Part shown: piece after piece, positions 15,996-24,405 of the stretch | Numbering within the stretch: position 1 is the stretch's first letter | Layout: every line of letters starts with the position of its first letter | NCBI GenBank assembly: GCA_023395465.1 | Contig: JAEWZE010000048.1 | Span: 1-64,000 of the forward strand | Direction of reading: 5' to 3' | Length of the DNA stretch: 64,000 bases | From: Pseudomonadota bacterium | GTDB lineage: Bacteria; Pseudomonadota; Gammaproteobacteria; Xanthomonadales; Xanthomonadaceae | Translations under genes and position numbers: made by a program | Notes under the pieces: model-generated | What the model was told of the DNA's origin: nothing | Seen by the model: the letters and a program-made list of their open reading frames with translations, nothing else | Databases searched by the model: none

Positions 15996-16346
15996 ATGAC
16001 CCTCCCTGCCCCGCGACGTTCCACGGACCTCTTGCCGCCTGCCTACTGGTGGACGCCGGGCGAGAACTCGTTGCTGCTCTACCGCCGCTATGGCTGGGTC
16101 GCCACAGTGACGCCTGAGCGCGTGCGCATCGCTGCCGAACCACCGCTTTACCAGGAGGCCTACTGCCCATGCCGGAGCCTGGAGCAGGGCCGTCGCTACG
16201 CGGAGAAGATCCTGGCGGTGCGCCATTGCTTCGGCAGCCCTGCGCGGGCGGCCTTCCGCGAGCGGCTGCGCACGGAGCGGGCGCGGCGCCTGCGGCCGCT
16301 TGAACCGGCTGCCCCTGATGAAGGGGACGAGATGCGGCTGCCCTGA
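15996..16346 (+). CDS. small basic protein, unknown
   Basis: 116 aa. The middle (YWWTPGENSLLLYRRYGWVA, then a cysteine pair CPCRSLEQGRRYAEKILAVR) looks like a compact alpha/beta fold, and the C-terminus is arginine-rich (RERLRTERARRLRP). No homologue recognised. There is no recurrent-motif promoter, but TAGGCT (15983-15988) lies close upstream. Bases 16347-16531 after it hold nothing I can support. Confidence 0.55.
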   Translation: MTLPAPRRSTDLLPPAYWWTPGENSLLLYRRYGWVATVTPERVRIAAEPPLYQEAYCPCRSLEQGRRYAEKILAVRHCFGSPARAAFRERLRTERARRLRPLEPAAPDEGDEMRLP

Positions 16347-16531
16347 AGGTGAAGGTGCCAGCGGCGCCCCCATTGGGGGCGCACCGCACTGTCGGAGCTT
16401 CCCTGGTCGCGTCGGCCCCTGTGCGTCGCTGGCAAAGCGAGTATGCCCCGCGGCAGCTTGCCATGCCGACCCGTTCGTCACCCATCGGCTGCTGTGCGAT
16501 CCTGCACCTTCCCATCCACACCGGCACCCGC

Positions 16532-17470
16532 ATGACCTACACCCGGAGCCCGTGTCCCGAGCTGCTCGGCGTCTCGTTCGGGCGCGTCCTGCTGGACATC
16601 GAATGCGTGTTCGTGACCTTGCACACTCGAACCTGGGACGAGGCCGGCACGACCTCGACGCGGCAGACCCAGCTGCCCATCCTCGTTGACCTGGACATGC
16701 TGTGGGAGCTGCACGACGTCTTGCCCGCATATTGCTGGGAGCTGGATCCGAGCTACGACTTCAAGGATGTGGACGGCCCCGTGCCCAGGTGGGACGCGGG
16801 CGAGGAGCCGACTCCGGAGGGTGGCTTCCTGTTCTGCACCAGCCTCTCCCTTGACAACCCGACGAGCCCCTTCGGGGCGCTGGTGCTTAGGGGCGCTAGC
16901 ACGAACCTTGGCGACATGGAGTTCCTGCTGGTGTGTGACTTGTCGCACCGGGTGGCGCTCGAACTCCGCCAGGCGATCGCGTTGCTCATTGAGGCGGTTG
17001 GGAGGGAACCCTCCGAACAGTCCGACGAGGACGAGGACGAGGAGGAGGAAGGAGAACTGCCGCCCCACCTGGCCGCCGAGATCGCGCCCTTGGTCGAACA
17101 GCTGGGGCAGGAAGTCTTCGCGGCCTTCGACCGGCTGCTTCAGTCGAGGGTCGAGGAGGCCATGACCCGGCTGTCCGATGACGAGGCTGCGGCGGCTGCG
17201 GCCGTCACCGACCAGGTGGCCCCGCTGATGGGCCGGACCTTCGGCATGCAGGTCGAACTGCAGCGCCTGGCCCCCGAAGTCGCCTGCGCCCAGGTGCGCA
17301 TCGTGACGGGCAAGGTGGGTTCTCCAGGCGACCCGCCTGGGGCGATCGACCTCCTGCTGCCGTTGCCCATCGTGGAGCAGCTCGCCGAGCTGATGCCCTC
17401 AACCGCCAAGCGCCTGCGTGAGCTGGACCTGCGCAATGACGAAGCAGAGGGCAAGGCGACTCGGCACTAA
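16532..17470 (+). CDS. unknown protein, tandem paralogue A
   Basis: 312 aa from ATG 16532 (the frame is open further upstream but without protein-like content). Parallel features with the next gene mark a duplication: LLGVSFGR against AVGITFGG near the start, a central EFLLVCDLSHRVALELRQAI segment, a C-terminal VRIVTGKVGSPGDPPGAIDL strand region, and endings KATRH and KTRH. An acidic run (SDEDEDEEEEGE, about residues 165-176) splits it into two halves. It looks soluble, with no catalytic motif recognised. Confidence 0.6.
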   Translation: MTYTRSPCPELLGVSFGRVLLDIECVFVTLHTRTWDEAGTTSTRQTQLPILVDLDMLWELHDVLPAYCWELDPSYDFKDVDGPVPRWDAGEEPTPEGGFLFCTSLSLDNPTSPFGALVLRGASTNLGDMEFLLVCDLSHRVALELRQAIALLIEAVGREPSEQSDEDEDEEEEGELPPHLAAEIAPLVEQLGQEVFAAFDRLLQSRVEEAMTRLSDDEAAAAAAVTDQVAPLMGRTFGMQVELQRLAPEVACAQVRIVTGKVGSPGDPPGAIDLLLPLPIVEQLAELMPSTAKRLRELDLRNDEAEGKATRH

Positions 17471-17577
17471 GGGCAGCGCCCACAACGGACCGGGCAGTTG
17501 CCTGACATCCGCAGCAGGGTCCGACCTACAGCTTGGTGTGCGATGCTTGCCGCCTCGACTGCGCGAAAGGAGCACAG

Positions 17578-18363
17578 ATGGCCGACGCCGATCAACCGAA
17601 TGCGGAAGCGGTCGGTATCACGTTCGGCGGCTTCGATCCGAGTGGCGAGGGTGTAATGGCGGTCGTGCACGAGCGCACGCGGCTTCCCGACGGCACGTAC
17701 GACCATGCCTCCCTGCCGCCCTTGCTGATTGGCGTGGCCGTGCTGCGCCAGCTGTACGAGCTGTTCCCGCAGTTGGGCGAGAAGCTCGAGCAGCGCGCCC
17801 ACGTCGGCCAAGCCCTGCCGCCGCTGGCCGATCCGCTCCCACCCTCGGACTCTGGCCCGGCCTTCACTTTAACCGGTGCGCAGGCCTACTGCGCCGAGAT
17901 TGGATTCACCCGCGCGCTCCAGGACATCGACGCAGTCGAGTTCGTGCTCGTGATCCGGCCCTTCGCGCCCAAGACGGCGGCGCCGCAGCCCCGTCACTTC
18001 GTTCTCCCGACCTGGGCAGTGTCCTCGCTGGAGCATGCCATTGGCCAGTTGCTGGAGCGCCACGCCTCGACTCGCTTCGGCCAAGGCCAGCCGGCCACCG
18101 CCCGGCCGGTTGCGCATTTCGATCAGCCGGTCGTCCAGCACATTCGCGTGGACGAACTGGTCCCCGAGGTCGCGGGAGTGCGGGTTCAGTTCGACACCAA
18201 GGCTGCCGGCGCGCCTGCCGACAAGACCAGGCAGGTCGAGGTCGTGATCCCCTACGCGATCCTGGAGAGCTTCATGAAAGTCGCGCCGCAGATCCTCAAG
18301 GACCTCGAACCCCTGCGCCAAGCCCTCGAAGCTGACGGAAAGCAAGGGAAGACCAGGCACTGA
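17578..18363 (+). CDS. unknown protein, tandem paralogue B
   Basis: 261 aa. AAAGGAG lies 5 bases before the ATG. It aligns by eye with the upstream gene over its whole length but lacks the acidic insert. Shared points are AVGITFGGFD, LRQLYELFPQL against LWELHDVLPAY, AVEFVLVIRPF against MEFLLVCDLSH, and the C-terminal pair VEVVIPYAILESFMKVAPQI against IDLLLPLPIVEQLAELMPST. A perfect 7-bp hairpin follows the stop. Function unknown. Confidence 0.6.
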   Translation: MADADQPNAEAVGITFGGFDPSGEGVMAVVHERTRLPDGTYDHASLPPLLIGVAVLRQLYELFPQLGEKLEQRAHVGQALPPLADPLPPSDSGPAFTLTGAQAYCAEIGFTRALQDIDAVEFVLVIRPFAPKTAAPQPRHFVLPTWAVSSLEHAIGQLLERHASTRFGQGQPATARPVAHFDQPVVQHIRVDELVPEVAGVRVQFDTKAAGAPADKTRQVEVVIPYAILESFMKVAPQILKDLEPLRQALEADGKQGKTRH

Positions 18364-18369
18364 GGCCAG

Positions 18370-18388
18370 GGCGTCCAATCCGGACGCC
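18370..18388 (+). terminator. short hairpin after the stop codon, no T-run
   Basis: GGCGTCC-AATCC-GGACGCC forms a perfect 7-bp stem 6 bases after the stop of the 17578 gene. It lacks a T-run, so it is an attenuator or RNA 3'-end stabiliser rather than a strong terminator. Confidence 0.4.
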
Positions 18389-18451
18389 GCTGCGCATCAG
18401 CGCCACCGCGCGACCCAGACCGCTTCCAGCAGACGTACCTGGAGTCCCTCA

Positions 18452-18868
18452 ATGACTGATCCGACGCGGTACTGGGCGCCCCGCAGCGTCCCCTCGAACT
18501 TGACCATGATCCTGGCCATCGACCGCGGACCGGGCGGCCCGGATCGACGGGCGATTCCCCTTGAGTGGGAGTACCGCCTGGAGATGGCGGACAAGGTGGC
18601 CAAACTTTTCGCAGCAGCCGGCGACGACGCGCGCAACGCGCTGGAGATGTCTGCCGAGCACATGCCGGAGCTGTGGGCGATCCGCCAAGGGGAGCCGGAA
18701 GCATCGTGGCCCGCGGCCTTGATGCTCAGTGACGCGATGGTGCGCCTGCTCGGGCACATCGATTGGCAGCAGGAAGCCTCGGGCGACTTGCCCAACCCGG
18801 CATCGGCGCAGGAGATCAGGGACGAACTCGAGGAGCAGTCGTTGTGGCACCTGGTCGAGCACCTGTGA
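18452..18868 (+). CDS. small acidic protein, unknown
   Basis: 138 aa, largely helical and acidic (EYRLEMADKVAKLFAAAGDD, ASAQEIRDELEEQSLWHLVE). No signal peptide. CTGGAG lies about 10 bases before the ATG. A short hairpin GTCCG-CAA-CGGAC (18871-18883) follows the stop. No family recognised. Confidence 0.55.
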   Translation: MTDPTRYWAPRSVPSNLTMILAIDRGPGGPDRRAIPLEWEYRLEMADKVAKLFAAAGDDARNALEMSAEHMPELWAIRQGEPEASWPAALMLSDAMVRLLGHIDWQQEASGDLPNPASAQEIRDELEEQSLWHLVEHL

Positions 18869-18870
18869 AC

Positions 18871-18883
18871 GTCCGCAACGGAC
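18871..18883 (+). terminator. short hairpin after the stop codon, no T-run
   Basis: GTCCG-CAA-CGGAC begins 3 bases after the stop of the 18452 gene. It is the same kind of small stem as at 18370 and 28859, and weak as a terminator. Confidence 0.3.
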
Positions 18884-18934
18884 GCCGTGCCACGGATGCG
18901 CACACGCGCAAGCAGGCGGGGCGTACGGGACGCT

Positions 18935-18965
18935 AATTTTGGCGGTGGGGCCAGCCGCCTAGAGT
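18935..18965 (+). promoter_or_regulatory. recurrent element promoter, copy 3
   Basis: AATTTT (18935-18940), 19 bases, TAGAGT (18960-18965); the start codon follows at 18994. This is one of the clearest -10-like hexamers in the set. Confidence 0.65.
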
Positions 18966-18993
18966 TGAGGCAACTCAACGATCAGGCCTCGCC

Positions 18994-19380
18994 ATGCCTT
19001 CCCACGCCTCTGCTTCAGCCTCCGCCACGACGCATGCTCTGTACCAGATGATCGAGCGACACGCTCCGGCGATCCTCGAGCGTGGGAGCCCGGACCACCG
19101 GAAGGACCAGGGCTGCGAGCCGCCCGCCGGGCTGGTGACCTACACCCCGGACCTTGGCGAGCACACCTGCCGGATTCGCCTGTTCATCTCCGCCGCCGAC
19201 ATGCAGCAGCGGATGCGCGATCACGACGAGCGCGGCAGCGAGGTGGTCGACGTGCCCACCGGGCTGCGGCTCCGGATCCAGCGCGCCAACTGCGGGGCTG
19301 GTTGCCGCTGCGCCGCGCGGGTGACGGCGATCGAGCCCGCGAGCGCCACCGGCACCGAGCCGTTCGTGGCGGCCGCCTGA
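18994..19380 (+). CDS. small protein, unknown
   Basis: 128 aa. A low-complexity SASASATT start is followed by YQMIERHAPAILERGSPDH and a C-terminal segment with several cysteines (NCGAGCRCAARVTAIEP), perhaps metal binding. It is directly downstream of a strong copy of the recurrent promoter. No family recognised. Confidence 0.55.
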   Translation: MPSHASASASATTHALYQMIERHAPAILERGSPDHRKDQGCEPPAGLVTYTPDLGEHTCRIRLFISAADMQQRMRDHDERGSEVVDVPTGLRLRIQRANCGAGCRCAARVTAIEPASATGTEPFVAAA

Positions 19381-19403
19381 GCGCGCCTGCATCCTGTCCT
19401 TGC

Positions 19404-19850
19404 ATGATGGAGCCTACTGTGCCCGCGACCGCACCAGACGCCCGCCCGATCGACGCATGGGGCGCGGCCTATTACCGTGCCGATGGATCCTACGCAGGCC
19501 GGACCGACCTGTTCCTGCACGAGGATCGCGCCCGATCGATGGTGCAACGTTGCACCGACTTCCAGACCGCGCGCGTTCGCCTGGTGCGCTTCGTGGAAGC
19601 GCCGACCTGGCACCCGGCCAGCGAGCCGCCGGCCCCTGCGCGCCCCGCCGAGGCCTGGGAGATGGAGACCGAGAGCGCGCCTGTGCTGGTGGTGGTCGAA
19701 CATAGCGATGGCACGCGCCGCCAACTGGTGGCCACCTGCCGCGTGGACGTGGAGGAGGAGCACCGCATCACCTGGCGCTCGTGCTGCGCCGATGCCTGGA
19801 CCCTCGAGCGCGTGGTGGCGTGGCGCGAGCTCGACTGGCCCACGATGTAG
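19404..19850 (+). CDS. small protein, unknown
   Basis: 148 aa from ATG 19404. A GTG at 19419 has a better ribosome site (GGAG 6 bases upstream) and may be the real start. The N-terminal part (WGAAYYRADGSYAGRTDLFL, HEDRARSMVQRCTDF) looks like an alpha/beta unit, with a strand-rich C-terminal half (ESAPVLVVVEHSDGTRRQLV). It follows 18994 by 23 bases without its own recurrent promoter, so it is probably cotranscribed. Confidence 0.55.
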   Translation: MMEPTVPATAPDARPIDAWGAAYYRADGSYAGRTDLFLHEDRARSMVQRCTDFQTARVRLVRFVEAPTWHPASEPPAPARPAEAWEMETESAPVLVVVEHSDGTRRQLVATCRVDVEEEHRITWRSCCADAWTLERVVAWRELDWPTM

Positions 19851-20027
19851 GCGCGTGCCGGCTCAAGAATGAACGGACTCGCGCCGATGTATTGACGACA
19901 GGACGCCGTGCGCCTGACTTTACGCACGGGGACGACACTATTGCGATCGCGTGCTCGCACCAGGCCGGTCTCCGCCTTGGACGGGCCCGCGAAACGCCTA
20001 CACCCATTCAGGGATGCAGGGGGACAC

Positions 20028-20894
20028 ATGCCGCACAGCCAAGAAGATCTGAACCGCCTTGCCCAGTACGGCAACAGCCAGCAGGATTCACGCGCCGCGA
20101 GTACCAACATGGGTGGGGTGCTGTCCGGGCTTCCGGAACCGATCAAGGCCCACATCGAAACCCAGGCGCGTGATCGCCGATTGCAAGGGGAAGCCCATGC
20201 CCGCCGCATGGCAGCGATCCCGGCCTCCGTGCATCGTCAGGTAGATCGCGAGATCCGCGACGACATGTGGCGGTTCTTCCGGAATTTCGTTCTGGCTCCG
20301 GTCGCCCTGTTTATCGGCATCATCTGGCTCGGCAAGCTGGGCACACCCGATTACAGCCATATCGACCCGCTCGCCATCAGCAAGATCGAGCCCGACCCTG
20401 CACTGCATGCTCCGATGAATCCACGAGTCCAGGAACTGTCGCGGCTTTCGGTGGTGGAGATGGTGCGCAATAGTGGCGATCTCAGGGCCCTCAAGCGCGG
20501 TGAGACGCCGTCGCAGGAGCAGCTCGACTACGGCCAGGCCCTCTGGCTGAGTCACATCGCGAACCCGAACGCTTCGTTCCAGGCGGATGATGGAGTGAGG
20601 ACGTTCGCATTCAGCCTGGTGGAGGGATACCTGACCCACCGCGCGATGGAGTCGGGGAACGATCAATTCTTCATCGAGCTGGGGAACGATGCCTACAGGC
20701 TTCACCCTGGCGCCATGCGGTCGAGTCTCAGGTGGCAGAAGCTCTCGCTCAGTCATCCAGACGTGCCCGTGCTGCATGCGATGGCAGACTTTTCCGGAGA
20801 CTCGATAGAGGTCGAGTACGCCTTCTTTCGCGGCCTCTACTACATCCTGTCCTTCGTGGGCTTGGACGATAAGGCACGCAACTTCTTCGGCTAG
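20028..20894 (+). CDS. membrane protein with soluble C-terminal domain, unknown
   Basis: 288 aa from ATG 20028, with AGGGGG 6 bases upstream. The first 85 residues are charged and soluble, one helix (about residues 88-105, FVLAPVALFIGIIWLGKL) crosses the membrane, and the remaining 180 residues are helical and probably periplasmic (RGETPSQEQLDYGQALWLSH). G+C is lower than its neighbours. A weak motif-like GACTTT at 19916 lacks the hexamer. Function unknown. Confidence 0.6.
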   Translation: MPHSQEDLNRLAQYGNSQQDSRAASTNMGGVLSGLPEPIKAHIETQARDRRLQGEAHARRMAAIPASVHRQVDREIRDDMWRFFRNFVLAPVALFIGIIWLGKLGTPDYSHIDPLAISKIEPDPALHAPMNPRVQELSRLSVVEMVRNSGDLRALKRGETPSQEQLDYGQALWLSHIANPNASFQADDGVRTFAFSLVEGYLTHRAMESGNDQFFIELGNDAYRLHPGAMRSSLRWQKLSLSHPDVPVLHAMADFSGDSIEVEYAFFRGLYYILSFVGLDDKARNFFG

Positions 20895-20902
20895 GAGCCG
20901 CT

Positions 20903-21160
20903 GTGCCCCAGGCGAGCGACCAATCCATACCTGACCTCCTGCATCGCCTCGCTGCGATCGCGCGAGGCCATGAGCGCGAGCACGGCGCCCGGCACGCCGC
21001 TGCCCAGGAGGCGGAGGCCGCGGCCCAGCGGCTGGAATCGCTGGTGTCCGAGATGGAGTCTGCCGCGCGCACCCTTGAAGAGCTGGCAGGCGCCGGGCTG
21101 GCTGACAAGGGGCAGGTCAACCGCGTTCGAGCCGCCATCAACGCGGTCACGGGCAAGTAG
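20903..21160 (+). CDS. small coiled-coil protein
   Basis: 85 aa from a GTG, 8 bases after the upstream stop with GGAG in the gap. It is almost entirely helical with heptad-like spacing (EAAAQRLESLVSEMESAART). No membrane segment. It is coupled to the membrane protein before it and could be its partner. Confidence 0.55.
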   Translation: MPQASDQSIPDLLHRLAAIARGHEREHGARHAAAQEAEAAAQRLESLVSEMESAARTLEELAGAGLADKGQVNRVRAAINAVTGK

Positions 21161-21225
21161 CAACACCCACCGGATCGCTTCTGGTCCGGAGGTCCAACGA
21201 TCACAGCCCACAGGGGGGCCGCTAC

Positions 21226-21783
21226 ATGAAGAAGCTCTGCGCCATTGCCATCGCCGCCGCTGTCGCGCTCGCCGCGCCCGCTTTCGCTCAGTCAGGCGAT
21301 CCGGCGTGGCTGAAAGCCGAGACCCGCCTCAAGCTGAAGGCAGGGATGAGCCAGGCGCAGGTGGAGGAGATCCTCGGCAAGCCCGGCCGCGTGCGCCTGA
21401 CCCGCCAGGCTGGAGCGTTCGGCACCGACTACGAGTACCGCACGGCCGATGAGCGTCAGTGGCTGATCACCACGATCCTCAACGGCCAGCTCGTCCAGTA
21501 TTCCGCCGCGCGGCTGACCAACCCGGACCATGACGGCGTGTACGAAAGCTGCCAGCGTGCGGAAGCCTGGCGGCGGGTCCAGCCGAACATGACGCCCGAA
21601 GAGGTCGTGCAGGTCCTCGGCCAGCCCACCTCCAAGTCGATGGGCGGCGGCTACATGCCGACCGAGCACCTCAACGCATTCCTCTACGAGTTCAGCGAAG
21701 AGCCGGAGGATGGCGCCGGCGCCGTGATGTTCGGCGCCGATCGCGTCGTCGGCATCATGGAGCCGTTCTGCCCGCCGCGCTGA
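21226..21783 (+). CDS. secreted protein with two BamE/SmpA-like motifs
   Basis: 185 aa. A clear Sec signal peptide (KKLCAIAIAAAVALAAPAFA, cleavage about residue 22) is followed by two copies of a SmpA/OmlA-type pattern: LKAGMSQAQVEEILGKPGRV (about 38-57) and VQPNMTPEEVVQVLGQPTSK (about 122-141). Such domains occur in BamE and in many periplasmic proteins. There is no lipobox, so it is soluble periplasmic, not BamE itself. The first copy sits in the proper position just after the signal peptide. Confidence 0.7.
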   Translation: MKKLCAIAIAAAVALAAPAFAQSGDPAWLKAETRLKLKAGMSQAQVEEILGKPGRVRLTRQAGAFGTDYEYRTADERQWLITTILNGQLVQYSAARLTNPDHDGVYESCQRAEAWRRVQPNMTPEEVVQVLGQPTSKSMGGGYMPTEHLNAFLYEFSEEPEDGAGAVMFGADRVVGIMEPFCPPR

Positions 21784-21854
21784 CCCCGCAACGCATCGAT
21801 GATCGTCCGGCGCGCGGCGCCGCGGACTCCTCACGACTCGAAGAGGCACGGCAG

Positions 21855-23378
21855 TTGGATACACCGGACAAGCGCCCAACCCAGGGCACGGATGACCGCA
21901 AGATCAAGCCTGAGCTGGCCGTGGGACCGCAGATCGCTGTGGGGCTGGAGCAGACCCAGATCAACAAGTTCCACACCAAGGGTGGGACGGGCTTTGCCGC
22001 GGAGGATGCCAACGCCCTGGGCGACGCGTTCAGCGGTCGCAAGGTCGAGTATGCGGGGAGGGACTGCTCCCTCAACGGTCCTGATCGCATCGTCGACGGC
22101 ATCCGGATCCAGACGAAGTATTACGAGTCCGCGACGGAGACCATGCGGTCCGCCTTCGACAGCGAGGGCGTGTACCGGTATGCAGGCCAGCGGCTCGAAG
22201 TGCCGGCCGACCAGTACGAGGCGTGCGTGGCCAAGATGCGCACGAAGATCGCCGATGGCAAAGTCCCCGGCGTCTCGAACCCTGCCGACGCCGAATCGAT
22301 CATCCACAAGGGCCGGGTCACGTACAGGCAGGCTCGCAACATCGCGCGTGCAGGCACGATTGACGGCCTGAAGTACGACGCCAAGACCCATGCCGTCGGC
22401 GCCGGCCTGGCGTGCGGCGTGTCCTTCGCCATCAACTTCGCCCAGCTGAAGTGGAACGGAGTGGACACCCAGGCCGCCCTGAAGGAAGCCGCCCTCAATG
22501 GACTGGGCACCGGCACCCTGTCCTTCACCGCCGGCATTGCCACCTCCCAGGTCCTTCGCACCAAGGCCGCCGCCATCGGCGTGGTGGCTGCGCGCGATGG
22601 CGTGCGGAGCGTGCAGGGCACCCGGGCGGGGAAGCTGGTGATCGAGAAGATCGCTGCCGCCAGCCTGGGGCGATCGGTCCACGGCGCGGCGGCGACCAAT
22701 CATGTTGCCAAGCTGGTCCGCAGCAACGTCGTGACGTCCGTGGTCGTGACCGCCGTCATCGCCACTCCCGACCTCTATCGCGCCACGTTCTCCAAGAGGA
22801 TCTCGTGGAAGCAGTTCGGCAAGAACCTGACCGTCAACGCGACCGGCGTCGCCGGCGGCGCCGGCGGCTGGTTCACCGGCGCCGCCGCAGGAGCCGCGCT
22901 GGGCTCCGTCGTGCCCATCCTGGGAACCGCGGTGGGAGGCATTGCAGGCGGGATCGTCGGATCCCTGACCGGCGGCACCCTTGCCGCGATGGGGTCCAAG
23001 AAGGCACTCGATCGATTCGTGGATGATGACGCCGTGGCGCTGTACCCGGTGATCCAGGAGCAGCTCTCCCAGCTCGCGTCGGACTACATGCTGGACCGAC
23101 AGGAGGTCGACGCGCTGATCCAGCAGGTCGAGAAGACGATCCGGCCGGGCTTCCTGCGCGACTTGTACGCATCGAAGGACCGGCCAGGGTTCCTCGAGGC
23201 GGCATTCGAGCCCGTATGCCAAGCCCTGGTGAAACAGCGCGCACCTGTTGCCCTGCCCGATGCCTCCGCGCTGGACATTGCAGTCGCCCAGGCGCTGGAG
23301 GATGCGCTTCAGTCAGCCCAGACGGGCGGCGAAGCCAGCGGCCAAGCCCCTGCTGTTGCGGACCTGGCGGAGTCGTAG
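21855..23378 (+). CDS. large glycine-zipper membrane protein, unknown
   Basis: 507 aa from TTG 21855. The N-terminal 130 residues (GGTGFAAEDANALGDAFSG, DRIVDGIRIQTKYYES) are soluble. A GRVTYRQARNIARAGTIDGL segment follows, then a long hydrophobic centre (residues about 175-380) with glycine zippers such as GGAGGWFTGAAAGAALGSVV. The C-terminus is charged (SDYMLDRQEVDALIQQVEKT). I recall proteins of this pattern, with DRIVNG..IQTKY and the same glycine-rich centre, as uncharacterised in many proteobacteria. A pore- or envelope-active role is guesswork. No catalytic motif seen. Confidence 0.6.
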   Translation: MDTPDKRPTQGTDDRKIKPELAVGPQIAVGLEQTQINKFHTKGGTGFAAEDANALGDAFSGRKVEYAGRDCSLNGPDRIVDGIRIQTKYYESATETMRSAFDSEGVYRYAGQRLEVPADQYEACVAKMRTKIADGKVPGVSNPADAESIIHKGRVTYRQARNIARAGTIDGLKYDAKTHAVGAGLACGVSFAINFAQLKWNGVDTQAALKEAALNGLGTGTLSFTAGIATSQVLRTKAAAIGVVAARDGVRSVQGTRAGKLVIEKIAAASLGRSVHGAAATNHVAKLVRSNVVTSVVVTAVIATPDLYRATFSKRISWKQFGKNLTVNATGVAGGAGGWFTGAAAGAALGSVVPILGTAVGGIAGGIVGSLTGGTLAAMGSKKALDRFVDDDAVALYPVIQEQLSQLASDYMLDRQEVDALIQQVEKTIRPGFLRDLYASKDRPGFLEAAFEPVCQALVKQRAPVALPDASALDIAVAQALEDALQSAQTGGEASGQAPAVADLAES

Positions 23379-23451
23379 CCGCCCACTCGGTTCAGGCCGG
23401 TCCGTGCCACCGGCTGACATCACGACTTGCGCGCGGCCAATCCGGCGCGCC

Positions 23452-23482
23452 TACTTTCGCAGCCGCCCGCGGCTGGTTCCAT
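23452..23482 (+). promoter_or_regulatory. recurrent element promoter, copy 4
   Basis: TACTTT (23452-23457), 19 bases, TTCCAT (23477-23482); the start codon follows at 23507. Confidence 0.5.
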
Positions 23483-23506
23483 GGCTCCTCGACCCCGGAG
23501 CCAGCC

Positions 23507-23776
23507 ATGCACACCGCCCTCGCATCCCAGCCGTCCACACCGGACCCCGTCATCGTCATCGTCATCGACCGCCAGCCGCCGCGGCGCACGGGCTTTGCGC
23601 TGACCGTGGGCCACGGCTACGCAGCCGAAGTCGTCCGCCCGGACGTTCGCCTGTTCGCTATCAGCGACGATCTCGGACAGCGCATGCTCGTTTCGCTCTT
23701 TGGCCGCACGCTTACCAACGGCGGCTACTGGCACCTGCAACACGACGAGGCGGCCATCGCTACGCACTGCAACTGA
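23507..23776 (+). CDS. small protein, unknown
   Basis: 89 aa from ATG 23507, with GGAG 6 bases upstream. A beta-rich core (DPVIVIVIDRQPPRRTGFAL) is followed by AEVVRPDVRLFAISDDLGQR. The frame is open far upstream, but the promoter motif at 23452-23482 fixes this start. No family recognised. Confidence 0.5.
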   Translation: MHTALASQPSTPDPVIVIVIDRQPPRRTGFALTVGHGYAAEVVRPDVRLFAISDDLGQRMLVSLFGRTLTNGGYWHLQHDEAAIATHCN

Positions 23777-23781
23777 CCTGC

Positions 23782-23812
23782 ATCTTTCGCCGGCCGCCCG
23801 GCCTGCTGTAGT
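23782..23812 (+). promoter_or_regulatory. recurrent element promoter, copy 5
   Basis: ATCTTT (23782-23787), 19 bases, TGTAGT (23807-23812); it precedes the gene starting at 23828/23840. Confidence 0.55.
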
Positions 23813-23839
23813 AGGTCCATCTTCTCGATGGAGCCACCG

Positions 23840-24349
23840 ATGCCCAGCGCCAACGAAGCCGTTCCCTCGCGCGCCGCTGCGCCAAAGCGCTATGCCGCCG
23901 TCTCGCGGCGCCTACACACCGACGCGGTGGTCATGGAACGGCGATACAACGCCATGCGGTCCTCGGAGCTCGGCAGCCGGGCATGGCAAGACGCGGGTAT
24001 CGAGTTCCTGCGCGAGGGGCTCAAGCGCGGCTGCATGGACCACCTCAACCTGCTGGGCGACATGCGCGGGCCACACAGCGCGCTGAGTGAGCGCGCCACG
24101 GACGAGCTGTTTGAGAATCGCGATCTGTCGGATGCCTTTATTGCGCGCCTGCGGATCGCCGCGGCGAGAGAGCCCGACCTGGACCGCGGCCTACGAAGCT
24201 GGTTCGGCGACCGCCTGTTCACCGGCCCGCTCTCCAATGCCCACCACGCGCACCCCGACCACGACCCGACCCCTGCCCCCTCCGGTCGCAGTGCTTCCCC
24301 GGTGGCGCCGGCCAGCACCTTGCCTCAACTTTCGCTGGGCTTTGCCTAG
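23840..24349 (+). CDS. small helical protein, paralogue of the next gene
   Basis: 169 aa from ATG 23840, with GGAG 6 bases upstream; ATG 23828 would leave almost no leader after the promoter hexamer. The core AGIEFLREGLKRGCMDHLNL ... LSERATDELFENRDLSDAFI ... FGDRLFTGPLS matches the gene at 24406 position by position. The C-terminal 40 residues (histidine- and proline-rich) are extra. It looks soluble. The last codons overlap the promoter of the next gene. Confidence 0.6.
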   Translation: MPSANEAVPSRAAAPKRYAAVSRRLHTDAVVMERRYNAMRSSELGSRAWQDAGIEFLREGLKRGCMDHLNLLGDMRGPHSALSERATDELFENRDLSDAFIARLRIAAAREPDLDRGLRSWFGDRLFTGPLSNAHHAHPDHDPTPAPSGRSASPVAPASTLPQLSLGFA

Positions 24350-24357
24350 AGCAAGAT
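24327..24357 (+). promoter_or_regulatory. recurrent element promoter, copy 6
   Basis: AACTTT (24327-24332), 19 bases, CAAGAT (24352-24357). It starts inside the end of the 23840 gene and precedes the start codon at 24406. Confidence 0.5.
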
Positions 24358-24405
24358 CGTTGCAGTACCGGACTCGGCCGGCATATCCGCGACAAGGGGG
24401 CAAGC

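Noticed and set aside
19916..19946. Another copy of the recurrent promoter before the 20028 gene (GACTTT)
   Set aside because: The hexamer at the 19-base position is TTGCGA, without the conserved final T or TA start, and it lies over 80 bases from the start codon.
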